Origin: Zelopaecilomyces penicillatus
Lineage: Eukaryota > Ascomycota > Sordariomycetes > Hypocreales > Pseudodiploosporaceae
Direction: 5' to 3'
Assembly: GCA_005765155.1 (NCBI GenBank)
Contig: VCCP01000006.1
Coordinates: 756,501-820,500 of the forward strand
Length of the DNA: 64,000 nt
Positions 23,692-32,255 of this stretch are shown here, piece by piece. Position numbers and translations under genes: made by a program. Below the pieces are notes generated by a model. That model was not told the DNA's origin. It saw only the letters and a program-made list of their open reading frames with translations, and searched no databases. How positions within the stretch are numbered: position 1 is the first letter of the stretch; every line of letters begins with the position of its first letter.

Positions 23692-24622
23692 ATGGCCAGT
23701 GGCAACCCGCCAAACGTCATCCGCAGGTACGGTCACCGCCGTCGTCTTCATCATCATCCTCCGAGACCGCTATTTTGCTCCTCGCTTTCCTACCCAGCCT
23801 CTTCATCGAGTCATTTTCTCCAAGTCCCGGATACGGCCAGGCCATTTTGAACTAACATGAGAACTATGTAGGAAGCTCGTCATCATTGGAGATGGAGCTT
23901 GCGGAAAGACGAGTCTGCTGAGCGTTTTCACTCTTGGCTATTTCCCAACCGTACGTCTCCGTTAACCTCCCCCTACCTTGATATCCCTTTTTGCTAACAT
24001 CTCTCGCAGCACTACGTGAGTCTAATACCGTCTCGCCCCCATCACCCTAACCCTAACTCTCGACGATCTAGATCCCAACCGTTTTCGAAAACTACGTGAC
24101 CGATTGCAGAGTGGATGGCAAGTCCGTCCAGCTTGCCTTGTGGGATACAGCTGGCCAGGAAGACTACGAGCGATTACGGCCTCTAGCCTACTCAAAGGCT
24201 CATGTCATCCTGGTAGGCTTCTCGATTGATTCGCCCGACTCTCTCGACAATGTCAAGCACAAGGTTAGACTATCTGTACCACTCTATTCTTTAGGGACAC
24301 CTCCAAGAGTCTAACATAATGTGTGTTCCAGTGGATCGAGGAGGCTACCCGCCTATGTACTGGTGTACCCCTTATCCTTGTTGGTCTGAAGAAGGACCTG
24401 AGGGAGGATCCAGTTGCAATCGAAGAGATGCGTAAGAAGTCTCTACGGTTTGTCACTACTCACGACGGCGAAGTGGTTGCCAAAGAAGTCGGCGCCAAGC
24501 GATATTTAGAATGTTCCAGCTTGAGCGGTGAAGGTGTCGACGATGTCTTTGAGGCAGCCACCCGAGCTGCCCTATTGACCTTTGAAAAGGGCGAAGGAGG
24601 AGGATGCTGTGTCATTCTGTGA
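23692..24622 (+). CDS. rho2: Rho family small GTPase Rho2
   Basis: Five exons: 23692-23726, 23872-23950, 24010-24015, 24072-24263 and 24332-24622, giving 200 residues. All introns have GT...AG ends and CTAAC-like branch sites. Exon 3 is only 6 nt (CAC TAC, His39-Tyr40) and completes switch I (FPT-HY-IPTVFENY). Also visible are the P-loop GDGACGKT (18-25), switch II WDTAGQEDYERL, the VGLKKDL base-recognition motif, ECSSLSGEGV and a CVIL end. The CAAX ending in Leu predicts geranylgeranylation, with an adjacent Cys available for palmitoylation. The wording KLVIIGDGACGKTSLL plus TLGYFPTHY and GVDDVFEAATRAALL matches fungal Rho2 better than Rho1, Rho3 or Rho4. Rho2 acts at the plasma membrane upstream of protein kinase C and cell-wall synthesis in fission yeast and Aspergillus. 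Confidence 0.95.
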
Positions 24623-25460
24623 GGCTCGTTACCGGCAATCTTCAGAACCCCCCGAGATCGGAACAAAGAGCAATGGCCTTGAAGGCTTCATCCGATGATG
24701 GCCAACGACGACTTCCTTCTAATCGATTATGCCGTCATGCAATATGTGTCAATAGCATTACAGAATCTGGTCTTGCTAAAACGCTATTTCAGCCCAACCC
24801 CGTTTTCAAGCTCTTTTGAAAGGGCTCGGCTGGGCACGCATTTCAACTCCTCTGGATCTGAGTCACCATCATATTTTGGAATATTCAATCGCTATATCCC
24901 GGATGTCAATTTGTGCTATTTCGGGGGGTTTTGAATTAAGAAGAATAATCCGACAGACAAGAGTGCGCATGACGCACTGCTTTGTTGGGCGCGGGTACAT
25001 CATATGACGAGGACGGTTCCTTCATTTCATGTTTTATTCCTACTTTTCATTTCCTAGGTTTTTGTATCTGGCAAGCGAAAACTCTTTGTTTTGCAGCGGG
25101 GAAAAAAATAATGCTTCCATATGAGGTAGCTTCAGCTCCTGTATTAATACGGCGGATGGTATAGAAACAATAGCTGACGCTCTTCTTGCTCCTTCTTGTA
25201 TTGATCGGGGTGACAGGAACAGACGGTTGGGAAATCCGGAGATTTTGTCTTGACTACCAGCATTAATGAGAATGATGATTTTCTATACTACTACTGAGTG
25301 GCACTATTCTCAGTCTGGCATCGCCCTTTACCAGTGGGTGAATGACTTTCGAAGTTCTGTCCCAAGGCAAAATGCTATCGTAAACAAAAGTACAGATTAT
25401 ATGATACAATTCGTGAAGCATGTTATAGCATCCAAGCTCAATCCCCTCCGCGCAGTCATT
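24623..25460. other. Intergenic stretch between convergent rho2 and mL40 genes
   Basis: 3' UTR sequence of both genes; nothing else recognisable. Frames are short and without motifs. Confidence 0.5.
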
Positions 25461-26012
25461 TTACCTTTTCCAGTCATGATTCCAAGGTTCCTTGCCCGGA
25501 TTATCAGTCTGGAACCGGGCGTACTCAATCGGGACACCATTCAGCCCATACACTCCCTTCTTTTCCATCGCAACTCGATACAGGTAGCCTTCGCCTCTTG
25601 AGCCTGGCCCCACAGTCTGGCGCAGCTCTTCGCAAGCATTGTACATGCCCGCATGCATTCTGCCTCGTTCCTTTTCAATCATCTCACGCTGTTGTCGGCG
25701 GAAGAGTAGCCATGCACGGTGGATAGTCCAGTGTCGCAGGTGGCGTAGACGGGCCATTCGCAGTGGTGGCGGGGCAGGTGAAAACATGTTTCGCTTCAGA
25801 GTGCGGATACGTATGAAGTTTTCGGACTTGGGCGCAGCCCGACTTCGACGAACGGTAGGCTTACCGGCTGCGACTGGAGCCGCAACCTTGCGTGCGAGCG
25901 CCATGGAAGTGGTGGAGAAGGGTCGATCGGTGGTGGTCATTGGTGACGTGATGCGCGAGGGCAGAATTGACATACGGCTAAAAAGCCCAGTCAGGGTTGA
26001 CGTTGACGCCAT
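25461..26012 (-). CDS. mrpl28: Mitochondrial large ribosomal subunit protein mL40 (MRPL28)
   Basis: A single exon for 183 residues if translation starts at the ATG at 26012 (MASTSTLTGLFSRM). The same frame is open for 77 more codons upstream (to 26243), but that part has no mitochondrial character. The MASTST start gives a Ser/Thr/Arg-rich presequence, including FSTTSMALARKV, typical of import into mitochondria. The body contains RIRTLKRNMFSPAPPPLRMARLRHLRHWTIHRAWLLFRR, followed by an EKERGRMHAGMYNACEELR helix and a C-terminal KKGVYGLNGVPIEYARFQTD. These fit the fungal mL40 family, formerly MRPL28, a structural component of the 54S subunit. The assignment is from recalled family features; the length is slightly longer than in yeast (147). 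Confidence 0.78.
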   Translation of the reverse strand: MASTSTLTGLFSRMSILPSRITSPMTTTDRPFSTTSMALARKVAAPVAAGKPTVRRSRAAPKSENFIRIRTLKRNMFSPAPPPLRMARLRHLRHWTIHRAWLLFRRQQREMIEKERGRMHAGMYNACEELRQTVGPGSRGEGYLYRVAMEKKGVYGLNGVPIEYARFQTDNPGKEPWNHDWKR

Positions 26013-26536
26013 CTTATTTTTGATTGACGGCGTGGTTCGGACGGCGGTGGAGTCAAAAGCTGATTTGGTGGTACTGGACTGGGGGAATTTGATTGCTCTT
26101 CGTTGTTGATGAACGTCTTTCTCTGCTCCAGGGCGGGCACTGGACGTCTTTTTCGGTTCAAGTTTTGTCTTCCCCGGGGCTTGCTCCTCGTCAATGGCGT
26201 TACAGGTATTTCTTGGTCTGAATCCGTGAGATAGTTGCTGCACTCGCTGGTTGCGTCCTCCTCCGCCAGGCTTTCCTAAGCCGAATGGGGATCTGACGAT
26301 GCTCCTTCACAATGGCCACTGACTTGCCAAATATTTAGTGATAACTCTAGTGTTGCGGCCACGTCTAACGAATCATACCGCCGGTCGGGATGGCGAGGGT
26401 CGGATCGGAATCTGTCTTGAAGGTAATAACCGTGGATATTCTGGCCAGTGGAAAACCGAAAACATTAGCTTCGCTTCTCTACCTAGGTAGGGGACAGCTT
26501 TGTGCGGGAAAAAGGTAAATCCGGACAGGACCCAAC
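26013..26536. other. Short intergenic promoter region
   Basis: This holds the likely promoter and leader of the mL40 gene and the 3' end of the next minus-strand gene. A CTACCTAGGTAGG palindrome-like string lies near 26481-26493. Confidence 0.45.
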
Positions 26537-27745
26537 TCAAACATCGATGCCAAAGATACTGTGCACCAATGAACTCACCTCAACATTGTCATCCTCGAAA
26601 ATGAACATGTGCTTGGAATTCTTTTCATCGAAAAGGATGTTGTGGGCTTTTTCCGATGAATACATATAATACTCCTCAATCATGGTTGAGAATTTCCAAC
26701 CTGTTCCTTCCACCAAAATAAGGCTCAATGGCGCCAACTCAAGCAACAAGGCTCGCTGCTGGCCGAACTCGGTTAGGTTGCCCATCAAGTCAGCATATTC
26801 GAGCGCCGTGGTGTTTGATCTCAAGTGTTGTTGAAAATAATCCGGAATGATAGACTTGCATGGGAAAATCGCTATCCACTCTTGAAAGAGCTGGAGAAGG
26901 CGGCCTCTCGGGATTAACAGGTCTGAGATTATGAGTTGGTCAAGGTCCAATGCAGGCGACACTTCGACGCTTGAAAGAACGAATTTCACAATCATTGCAA
27001 TAGCCTTGATTACCTGTGGAATGACAACAGCTAGGCGAGCTATGTACTCCTTGGCTGGTCGAGGAACTTGGCCGTAATAGACAAAATTGCTGCGGAGTCC
27101 ATCTGGATCAAGGTCTAGACAGCTGCTCCATATCGGATCTTGCCATGCAGACCATGCTGTTCCCGCTACTTCGTTTGCCCATCTATGGACGCCTGAGCTC
27201 TCCAGTTTAGTCGGCTTGCGGAACCGAAATATGTAGTCACCTCCAGGATGATCTTGGTAGTACGTCGTGGATGCCAAATTAGTTGTTACAACTAGCTCGT
27301 GTGGAGGGTCTGCATCCTCGTCTTCATTATCAACCATTAATATTTTCCTCGATGAGAAGAGGTGACGGCGTCTTGCTGCGGCACATTCTTCAAGGTGCTG
27401 CTTGTGTTCATCATCCGCAACCCTTCGTGCTGCCCAGCTCTTCTCGAGGTTTGCTGCGACATCAAGGACGATTTTCAGCTCATCATTGTGTTTTGCTATC
27501 TCTCTGGCCTTTAATCGTTTTTTCTCTTCCAGTAATTGCCTACGCTGTAAGATGAGCTGTATTCCCTCGTTTTGTCGTCTGACATTGGCGGTTTCGAGGT
27601 GATTCACTATGTCTTTGTATTTTTCTTCCTCAGACTCCTGCTGGTCGCTCCCCACACTCTCTACTGAATTGGCGGAGAGATATCGAAGCCAATTTTCCTC
27701 GCTTAGATGAGTGTTGCCTTCCATGTTGCCGTGCTGTATATCCAT
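26537..27745 (-). CDS. Hypothetical coiled-coil protein
   Basis: One exon of 402 residues, unrecognised. Residues about 40-125 are rich in Glu, Lys, Arg, Ala and Leu with heptad-like spacing (RRQLLEEKKRLKAREIAK, HKQHLEECAAARRR) and are likely to form a coiled coil. The middle (about 150-240) has aromatic and Pro/Gly-rich text, including FRFRKPTKLES and WSAWQDPIW. The C-terminal half is hydrophobic and helical, with VIPQVIKAIAMIVKFVLSS (about 240-258), possibly a buried or membrane-associated helix. An alternative start lies seven residues in, at MEGNTH. There is no signal peptide. It is divergent from the unrecognised WPVV-repeat gene 725 nt away. Coding evidence is length and balanced codon use only. 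Confidence 0.6.
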   Translation of the reverse strand: MDIQHGNMEGNTHLSEENWLRYLSANSVESVGSDQQESEEEKYKDIVNHLETANVRRQNEGIQLILQRRQLLEEKKRLKAREIAKHNDELKIVLDVAANLEKSWAARRVADDEHKQHLEECAAARRRHLFSSRKILMVDNEDEDADPPHELVVTTNLASTTYYQDHPGGDYIFRFRKPTKLESSGVHRWANEVAGTAWSAWQDPIWSSCLDLDPDGLRSNFVYYGQVPRPAKEYIARLAVVIPQVIKAIAMIVKFVLSSVEVSPALDLDQLIISDLLIPRGRLLQLFQEWIAIFPCKSIIPDYFQQHLRSNTTALEYADLMGNLTEFGQQRALLLELAPLSLILVEGTGWKFSTMIEEYYMYSSEKAHNILFDEKNSKHMFIFEDDNVEVSSLVHSIFGIDV

Positions 27746-28469
27746 GCCGTCTTTTTCACTGTCTTCTCGGCCCGGCCAGTCTGTTGTTCCCCGGCCCCAA
27801 GATGGTGAACTGAAGCAAATATTTGGCAGGAGCTCTACTCGGTGTCGGTCGACTTGGAAACTTCTGGATTGGGAAACTCGCGCATCACTCCAGATATTAG
27901 AGGCTTGACAGTCAACAATACCAGAATGACACTATCGCTCCTATCGGTCGCCTAGCTTCAGGTTTTAGCAACCGATGATTTCTTGACGGAATGTGCCACA
28001 CAAGAATCTTGCTTTCATTAATCGAGGCTCTGGGATACGAATGCTCATCATGTTACTGTTGCACCGGGTTGAAGGTGAAATGGATAACAAGGGATAATTA
28101 CACATGTTGGCTGGAAGTCTAAAAAAAGCCATAAAACGGGAACATGGGGTGTATCCGGGGGAGCTTGAAAAAAAAAAAACTCTACTATGGCAGTAGCTCA
28201 CTGCTTGAACTCCACTGTTCTGTTTAATGGCTTTCTTTCAAGCAGGTACCAATGAGCCTCTGAGGTCTGTTACAACAAAGCAATCATCTGCTGTTCACTG
28301 CGTGATTCTTTCCTACATCGACTACATAAACCTGAGATTGGTGCGCTTTATTCCTAATGGTTTTAGATTTGGGACGATCTACTTTGGATATTTAAGTTTG
28401 CTTCGTGCGAAAAACCTGACTCGCCCAATACGTTTACAGACCTTAATATTACTATTTTTCTTTCTCCTG
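27746..28469. other. Divergent promoter region
   Basis: This lies between two divergent unrecognised genes. It holds a 12-base A run near 28149-28160. The frame of the downstream gene is open from 28227, but the extra 81 codons are hydrophobic and AT-rich and are probably leader. Confidence 0.45.
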
Positions 28470-29465
28470 ATGGCGGATGGACGGACTCGCTCAAATAGAG
28501 CGATGGACCCCTACTGCAGCCCTGGCTATGATACCAACCAGACGGCTTTGAACAATCAGCGACTCATCCCTTCTCCCAATGCTGGTAAGAGAGGCGACGC
28601 GTCAGACTTTGACAATATTCCACTGGACGGCGATAGTGATATCAGTTTAGACCAGTCATGGGAATACGACGGATGGCCAGTTGTGAAGCGACATGACCCG
28701 CGAGATGCAGTCGCAGGACCACCACCACCACCAAAGTCTTCCAAAGTTGATAAGGGGAAAGGCAAGGCCGAACCAAATCAGTCGACAAGCTTAGAGCGAT
28801 CTCCATACGGCGATGACGATGGCGACGATGACGAGAGGTGGCCAGTTGTCAAGCGATATAATTCACCAGATTTGATCATAGAGACACGGGGATTATCAAT
28901 CGCCAATAACAGGCAAAGCAAAGCGAACCCATCCCAGCTGTTGAACGATGCTGGTTTGGAACCGCCTTCCGATCTTGACAGATGGCCAGTTGTAACCCGT
29001 TATAAGCCGCAAGATTCGACCACCAAGCCAGGGAGCTCTTCCAACACTAGCAACGGGCAAAGTGAAGCAAAATCACATCGGCAGTTGCGGTTCGATGATG
29101 AGACTGCAGAATACATCTACTCTGATGATTCTGATCTGGACTGGGACAAGCAGCCATTTGACTATACCGTTCCCTTTGAGAGACCCATGCTGGAGGAGCG
29201 ATATGCATTTGAAGTCCAGCATCCAATAGTAGCTCCAGCAATCCGGCAGGCGTTGAACGCGTGCTCGACTCCTCAGCGGGTTGGCAGAGCCGTTGTGGAC
29301 CAAGTCCAGCATCTGCCCGTTCGTGTCGCCGAGACGTACAATAGCGCAGCTGAAAGCATCAGTCAAGCTGGACGACAGGCTGCTGCTGTGGTTCAAGAAG
29401 GGGTTATGGCATTGCAACCGTTTGAACAAAACGATGCCTTGGGGAAGGGGCGCCGTATATGCTGA
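28470..29465 (+). CDS. Hypothetical protein with three WPVV repeats
   Basis: One exon. From the ATG at 28470 it encodes 331 residues (MADGRTRSNRAMDPY start); a longer 412-residue frame begins at 28227. It has three imperfect repeat units whose cores are DGWPVVKRHDPRD (W69), ERWPVVKRYNSPD (W124) and DRWPVVTRYKPQD (W172). The spacings are 55 and 48 residues. The linkers between cores are acidic and rich in Ser, Asn, Lys and Gln. A fourth degenerate unit may be LDWDKQPFDY near 223. The C-terminal 80 residues form Ala/Gln/Val-rich amphipathic helix (AAESISQAGRQAAAVVQE). The KR dipeptides look like Kex2 sites, but no signal peptide precedes them with the preferred start, so secretion is not supported. 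I do not recognise a family. Confidence 0.6.
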   Translation: MADGRTRSNRAMDPYCSPGYDTNQTALNNQRLIPSPNAGKRGDASDFDNIPLDGDSDISLDQSWEYDGWPVVKRHDPRDAVAGPPPPPKSSKVDKGKGKAEPNQSTSLERSPYGDDDGDDDERWPVVKRYNSPDLIIETRGLSIANNRQSKANPSQLLNDAGLEPPSDLDRWPVVTRYKPQDSTTKPGSSSNTSNGQSEAKSHRQLRFDDETAEYIYSDDSDLDWDKQPFDYTVPFERPMLEERYAFEVQHPIVAPAIRQALNACSTPQRVGRAVVDQVQHLPVRVAETYNSAAESISQAGRQAAAVVQEGVMALQPFEQNDALGKGRRIC

Positions 29466-30702
29466 GCCGACCTGTGATGGAGCAGAAGCATGTAGGGCAT
29501 TTTTTGGTTATTTTACTTTTATTCTAATATGAGATACCACATTGCGAAAAGGGGTAGGTAGTTTATTGGGATATGAATGGAACTCTGGTGTGCTGCGGCT
29601 CTGTCAGAAGCGATGTCGAAATGAGTGATACATGTTGGGGGAAAATGTGTCTTTCTTCTTTGAAGATTCAAGGACAATACAGTTCTTGAGTAGCACCGAT
29701 GAAGCAAGCGATCCTACAAGTTTAATAGCAAGGGAAGGATGCCGTTCAAAGGAGCTTCTCCTTTTGTCTCCACTATCGGACGAAAAGAAGTCAAACAAGG
29801 AGATACGACAAGAAAGATGAATAGTTTTGTTGACGTATTCACAGCGGTATTGATAGTAACTTTGTGTGATTTTAAAGAATGAATTGTGACGTTGACGATC
29901 AGTTGGTGAATGGTGAATGTATCACTTGACGTTGACTTAGCGTTTACCGGTTATGCCGTTGCGTGGAGAAAGAAAAAGAGGGGATGATGGGTCAGAGATG
30001 GCGCCACTCGGGCTAAATGGTCAGTGGAAGGTTTGTGGCTGGGTTTTCGATGGTTTGAGGGGCAGATGTGAGCAGATACCTTGGGCGAAATAAGGTTATT
30101 GAATTTACAGGTGCTTTGCTTGCCCCTAGAAGCGCTGCTCTGGGCGGGCATCAACAGTTTCCAGCAATAGCTAGCAATGTCTAGCAATATCTGGCAGAAT
30201 CTAGCGATATCTAGCAATATCTCTGTCGGTCTGTGCCAGAAGAGGCAGCCAACCGAAAGGAGTAGAGATAATGAGATGGGTTTAATTGACCAGTCAATCG
30301 TTTAGCCCAACGCCTCTGATCTACGAGTTCAACCTGTTGAGGCTGGGCAGCCATCCGTGATCTAGGTAGGCACCAACGCAAGGCTGCGCCTGGAACGGCA
30401 TTCGCTAGTTTTGCAACTAGAGCACGGCAGCTAGACCCTCCCCTCCCTGTAAATGCATCTCAGAGCCGCTAGACGATGTCACCGTTAGCAGTCTCAGCTG
30501 CTGAGGCTGAGTCCCATCATCTAGACCAGGCAGCCAATCTGGAACAGCCAAGCAGCCCAACAAGGAGAAGAAGAGGGGGGGAGCATCACAGCCTTGAGGC
30601 CGCCGCTTCATATTACATTAAAAGAGATGCCCAGCGCCGTGGGATAGATCATCACATCAGTTTTCTCTCATTCTCTCGTCCATCATCACAATCACACTAG
30701 AC
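29466..30702. other. Intergenic stretch with a 10-bp tandem array and ADPRH promoter
   Basis: No supported gene. It contains the tandem repeat at 30161-30220. The final 60 bases are pyrimidine-rich (TTTTCTCTCATTCTCTCGTC), fitting the start of transcription for the gene at 30703. Confidence 0.5.
30161..30220. repeat. Six-copy 10-bp tandem repeat, consensus CTAGCAATAT
   Basis: Six head-to-tail units of exactly 10 bp: CCAGCAATAG, CTAGCAATGT, CTAGCAATAT, CTGGCAGAAT, CTAGCGATAT and CTAGCAATAT. The period is close to one helical turn. It sits about 480 nt upstream of the ADP-ribosylglycohydrolase start codon. Confidence 0.85.
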
Positions 30703-32064
30703 ATGACGACGCTGCCGTTATCGCAGTACGCCCTCGTGGCGCTGGCCAGGGAGGCCATGCACGACCGTATCGTCGGATGCCTCTTCGGCTCTGCAATCGG
30801 CGATGCCATCGGCTTGTACACCGAGTTTCTCCCTGCCTCCATGTGCGCCCGAGCCTATCCAGCTCGTGTCTTTATTCTTGCACCGGTGACCGAGGTGACG
30901 CAGTTTCGCCGGGACGCACACCGGAACCCTCATGAGCCAGGTGAATGGACTGACGACACCGACCATGCCATGTGCATCTTGCTGGCCTACCTACACAAGG
31001 ACGGCAAGAACCTAGATCCTCTGGAGTTTGCCTCTCGGCTGCACACTTGGGTGCGGTATGGGCTCCGAGCGCTGGATACCTTGCCTCTGGGGCTCGGAAG
31101 GACAGTGGGCTCTATTGTGCGAAGCAAGGAGTATCTGGAGGACCCGGAAGCGACGGCGAGGAAGTTCTGGGTCAAGTCCAAGTACAATGCTGCTCCGAAT
31201 GGGAGCTTGATGCGGACGCATCCGCTGGGGTTGATGTGTATCGACAAGACCATCGAGGAAACCTTTGAGGTTGCTGCTGCTTTCTCTGTCGTTACTCATG
31301 TCGACTCGAGGTGTATCATTTCCTGCGCGATCGGAACAGCACTGGTTCGTGGACTTGTGCGTCATGAAGTGCACAAGGAAGAGCACATTGATCACATGAT
31401 TTCAAAAGCACTCAACTGGTATTCTGGATACCATAGACGCCAGCTGGAAAAGGACCCCTCACGGAAAGATGAGCCTGAGTTGGATGTGGCTGAGTTCCAG
31501 CGCCATGCAAGAGTGAGCGAGCTATCTGAGCTGCAGCTGGATGATGCTATAAAGCTCGGATATGTATACAAGACATTTGGCTCTGGCATTCACTTGCTGC
31601 GCCTGGCGATGCGCAGAGTTACCGCTTCCACGGACATTTTACCGACCCAGACCACTGTCTTTGAGCCTCTCATTGTCGACCTCATTATGTGCGGCGGCGA
31701 TGCTGATACCAACGCCTGCTTTGCAGGAGCCCTCCTCGGGGCGTACATCGGACACAAAGCTCTCCCGTGGGACTGGCGCGACGGCCTGCTGCGCGGCGAA
31801 TGGTTAATGAAGAAGGCGGAAGGTCTGAGCATCACGCTGGGCATCGGGGATGGGTCTTACAGGGGCTCAGAGGATAAAGATACGGCACCTGATGGAGGAA
31901 GGGGGAAGTTTCCGACAGATGCGCAGATGGAGGAGAAGGTTATGCTGTTACAGGCTCGGATGGTGGAGAGGGAGCAGGAGAGGGATAGGCAGGAAGAGAG
32001 GGAGAGACAGGAGGAGATGGAGTCTAATAAGAAGAGTCGGATGAGTTGGTTTAATCGGAACTAG
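30703..32064 (+). CDS. ADP-ribosylglycohydrolase family protein
   Basis: One exon of 453 residues. The family signature is clear. RIVGCLFGSAIGDAIG (about 22-37) opens the fold. GEWTDDTDHAM (80-90) supplies the first metal ligands (Thr83, Asp84, Asp85). CGGDADTNA (330-338) supplies the second set (Asp333, Asp335, Thr336). These bind two Mg2+ ions that position ADP-ribose for hydrolysis, as in DraG and ARH enzymes. APNGSLMRTHPLG lies between. All expected ligands are present, so it should be active, removing ADP-ribose from protein or from small molecules; the substrate cannot be told. The C-terminal 60 residues are an Arg/Glu/Gln-rich coiled tail (EREQERDRQEERERQEE) outside the enzyme fold. 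The start is MTTLPL at 30703; a second ATG at residue 19 would still include the whole fold. Confidence 0.9.
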   Translation: MTTLPLSQYALVALAREAMHDRIVGCLFGSAIGDAIGLYTEFLPASMCARAYPARVFILAPVTEVTQFRRDAHRNPHEPGEWTDDTDHAMCILLAYLHKDGKNLDPLEFASRLHTWVRYGLRALDTLPLGLGRTVGSIVRSKEYLEDPEATARKFWVKSKYNAAPNGSLMRTHPLGLMCIDKTIEETFEVAAAFSVVTHVDSRCIISCAIGTALVRGLVRHEVHKEEHIDHMISKALNWYSGYHRRQLEKDPSRKDEPELDVAEFQRHARVSELSELQLDDAIKLGYVYKTFGSGIHLLRLAMRRVTASTDILPTQTTVFEPLIVDLIMCGGDADTNACFAGALLGAYIGHKALPWDWRDGLLRGEWLMKKAEGLSITLGIGDGSYRGSEDKDTAPDGGRGKFPTDAQMEEKVMLLQARMVEREQERDRQEERERQEEMESNKKSRMSWFNRN

Positions 32065-32255
32065 GGCATGATGCTTTGTTTGGCAACGGGCACTTGTAAG
32101 TGGTTACTTACGTTGCATTAATGATGATATACGACTTTCATATCTAATTAATAATAATATCCAAAATACGCTGCAAGAAATCTCATCTCATCTCATGAGA
32201 GCCACGTTACAATGGTCAAATAGCATGGAAATTAAGAGAATGAATGTGCTGTTTT

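Noticed and set aside
23382..23720. Minus-strand frame with a membrane-like helix opposite rho2 exon 1
   Set aside because: It overlaps the rho2 leader and start codon. The hydrophobic stretch comes from pyrimidine-rich leader DNA read backwards.
28227..28469. N-terminal 81-codon extension of the WPVV-repeat protein
   Set aside because: The extra part is AT-rich and hydrophobic, unlike the rest of the protein. The ATG at 28470 begins a normal charged N-terminus.
30161..30220. CRISPR-like array
   Set aside because: Units are directly adjacent with no spacers, and the genome is eukaryotic.
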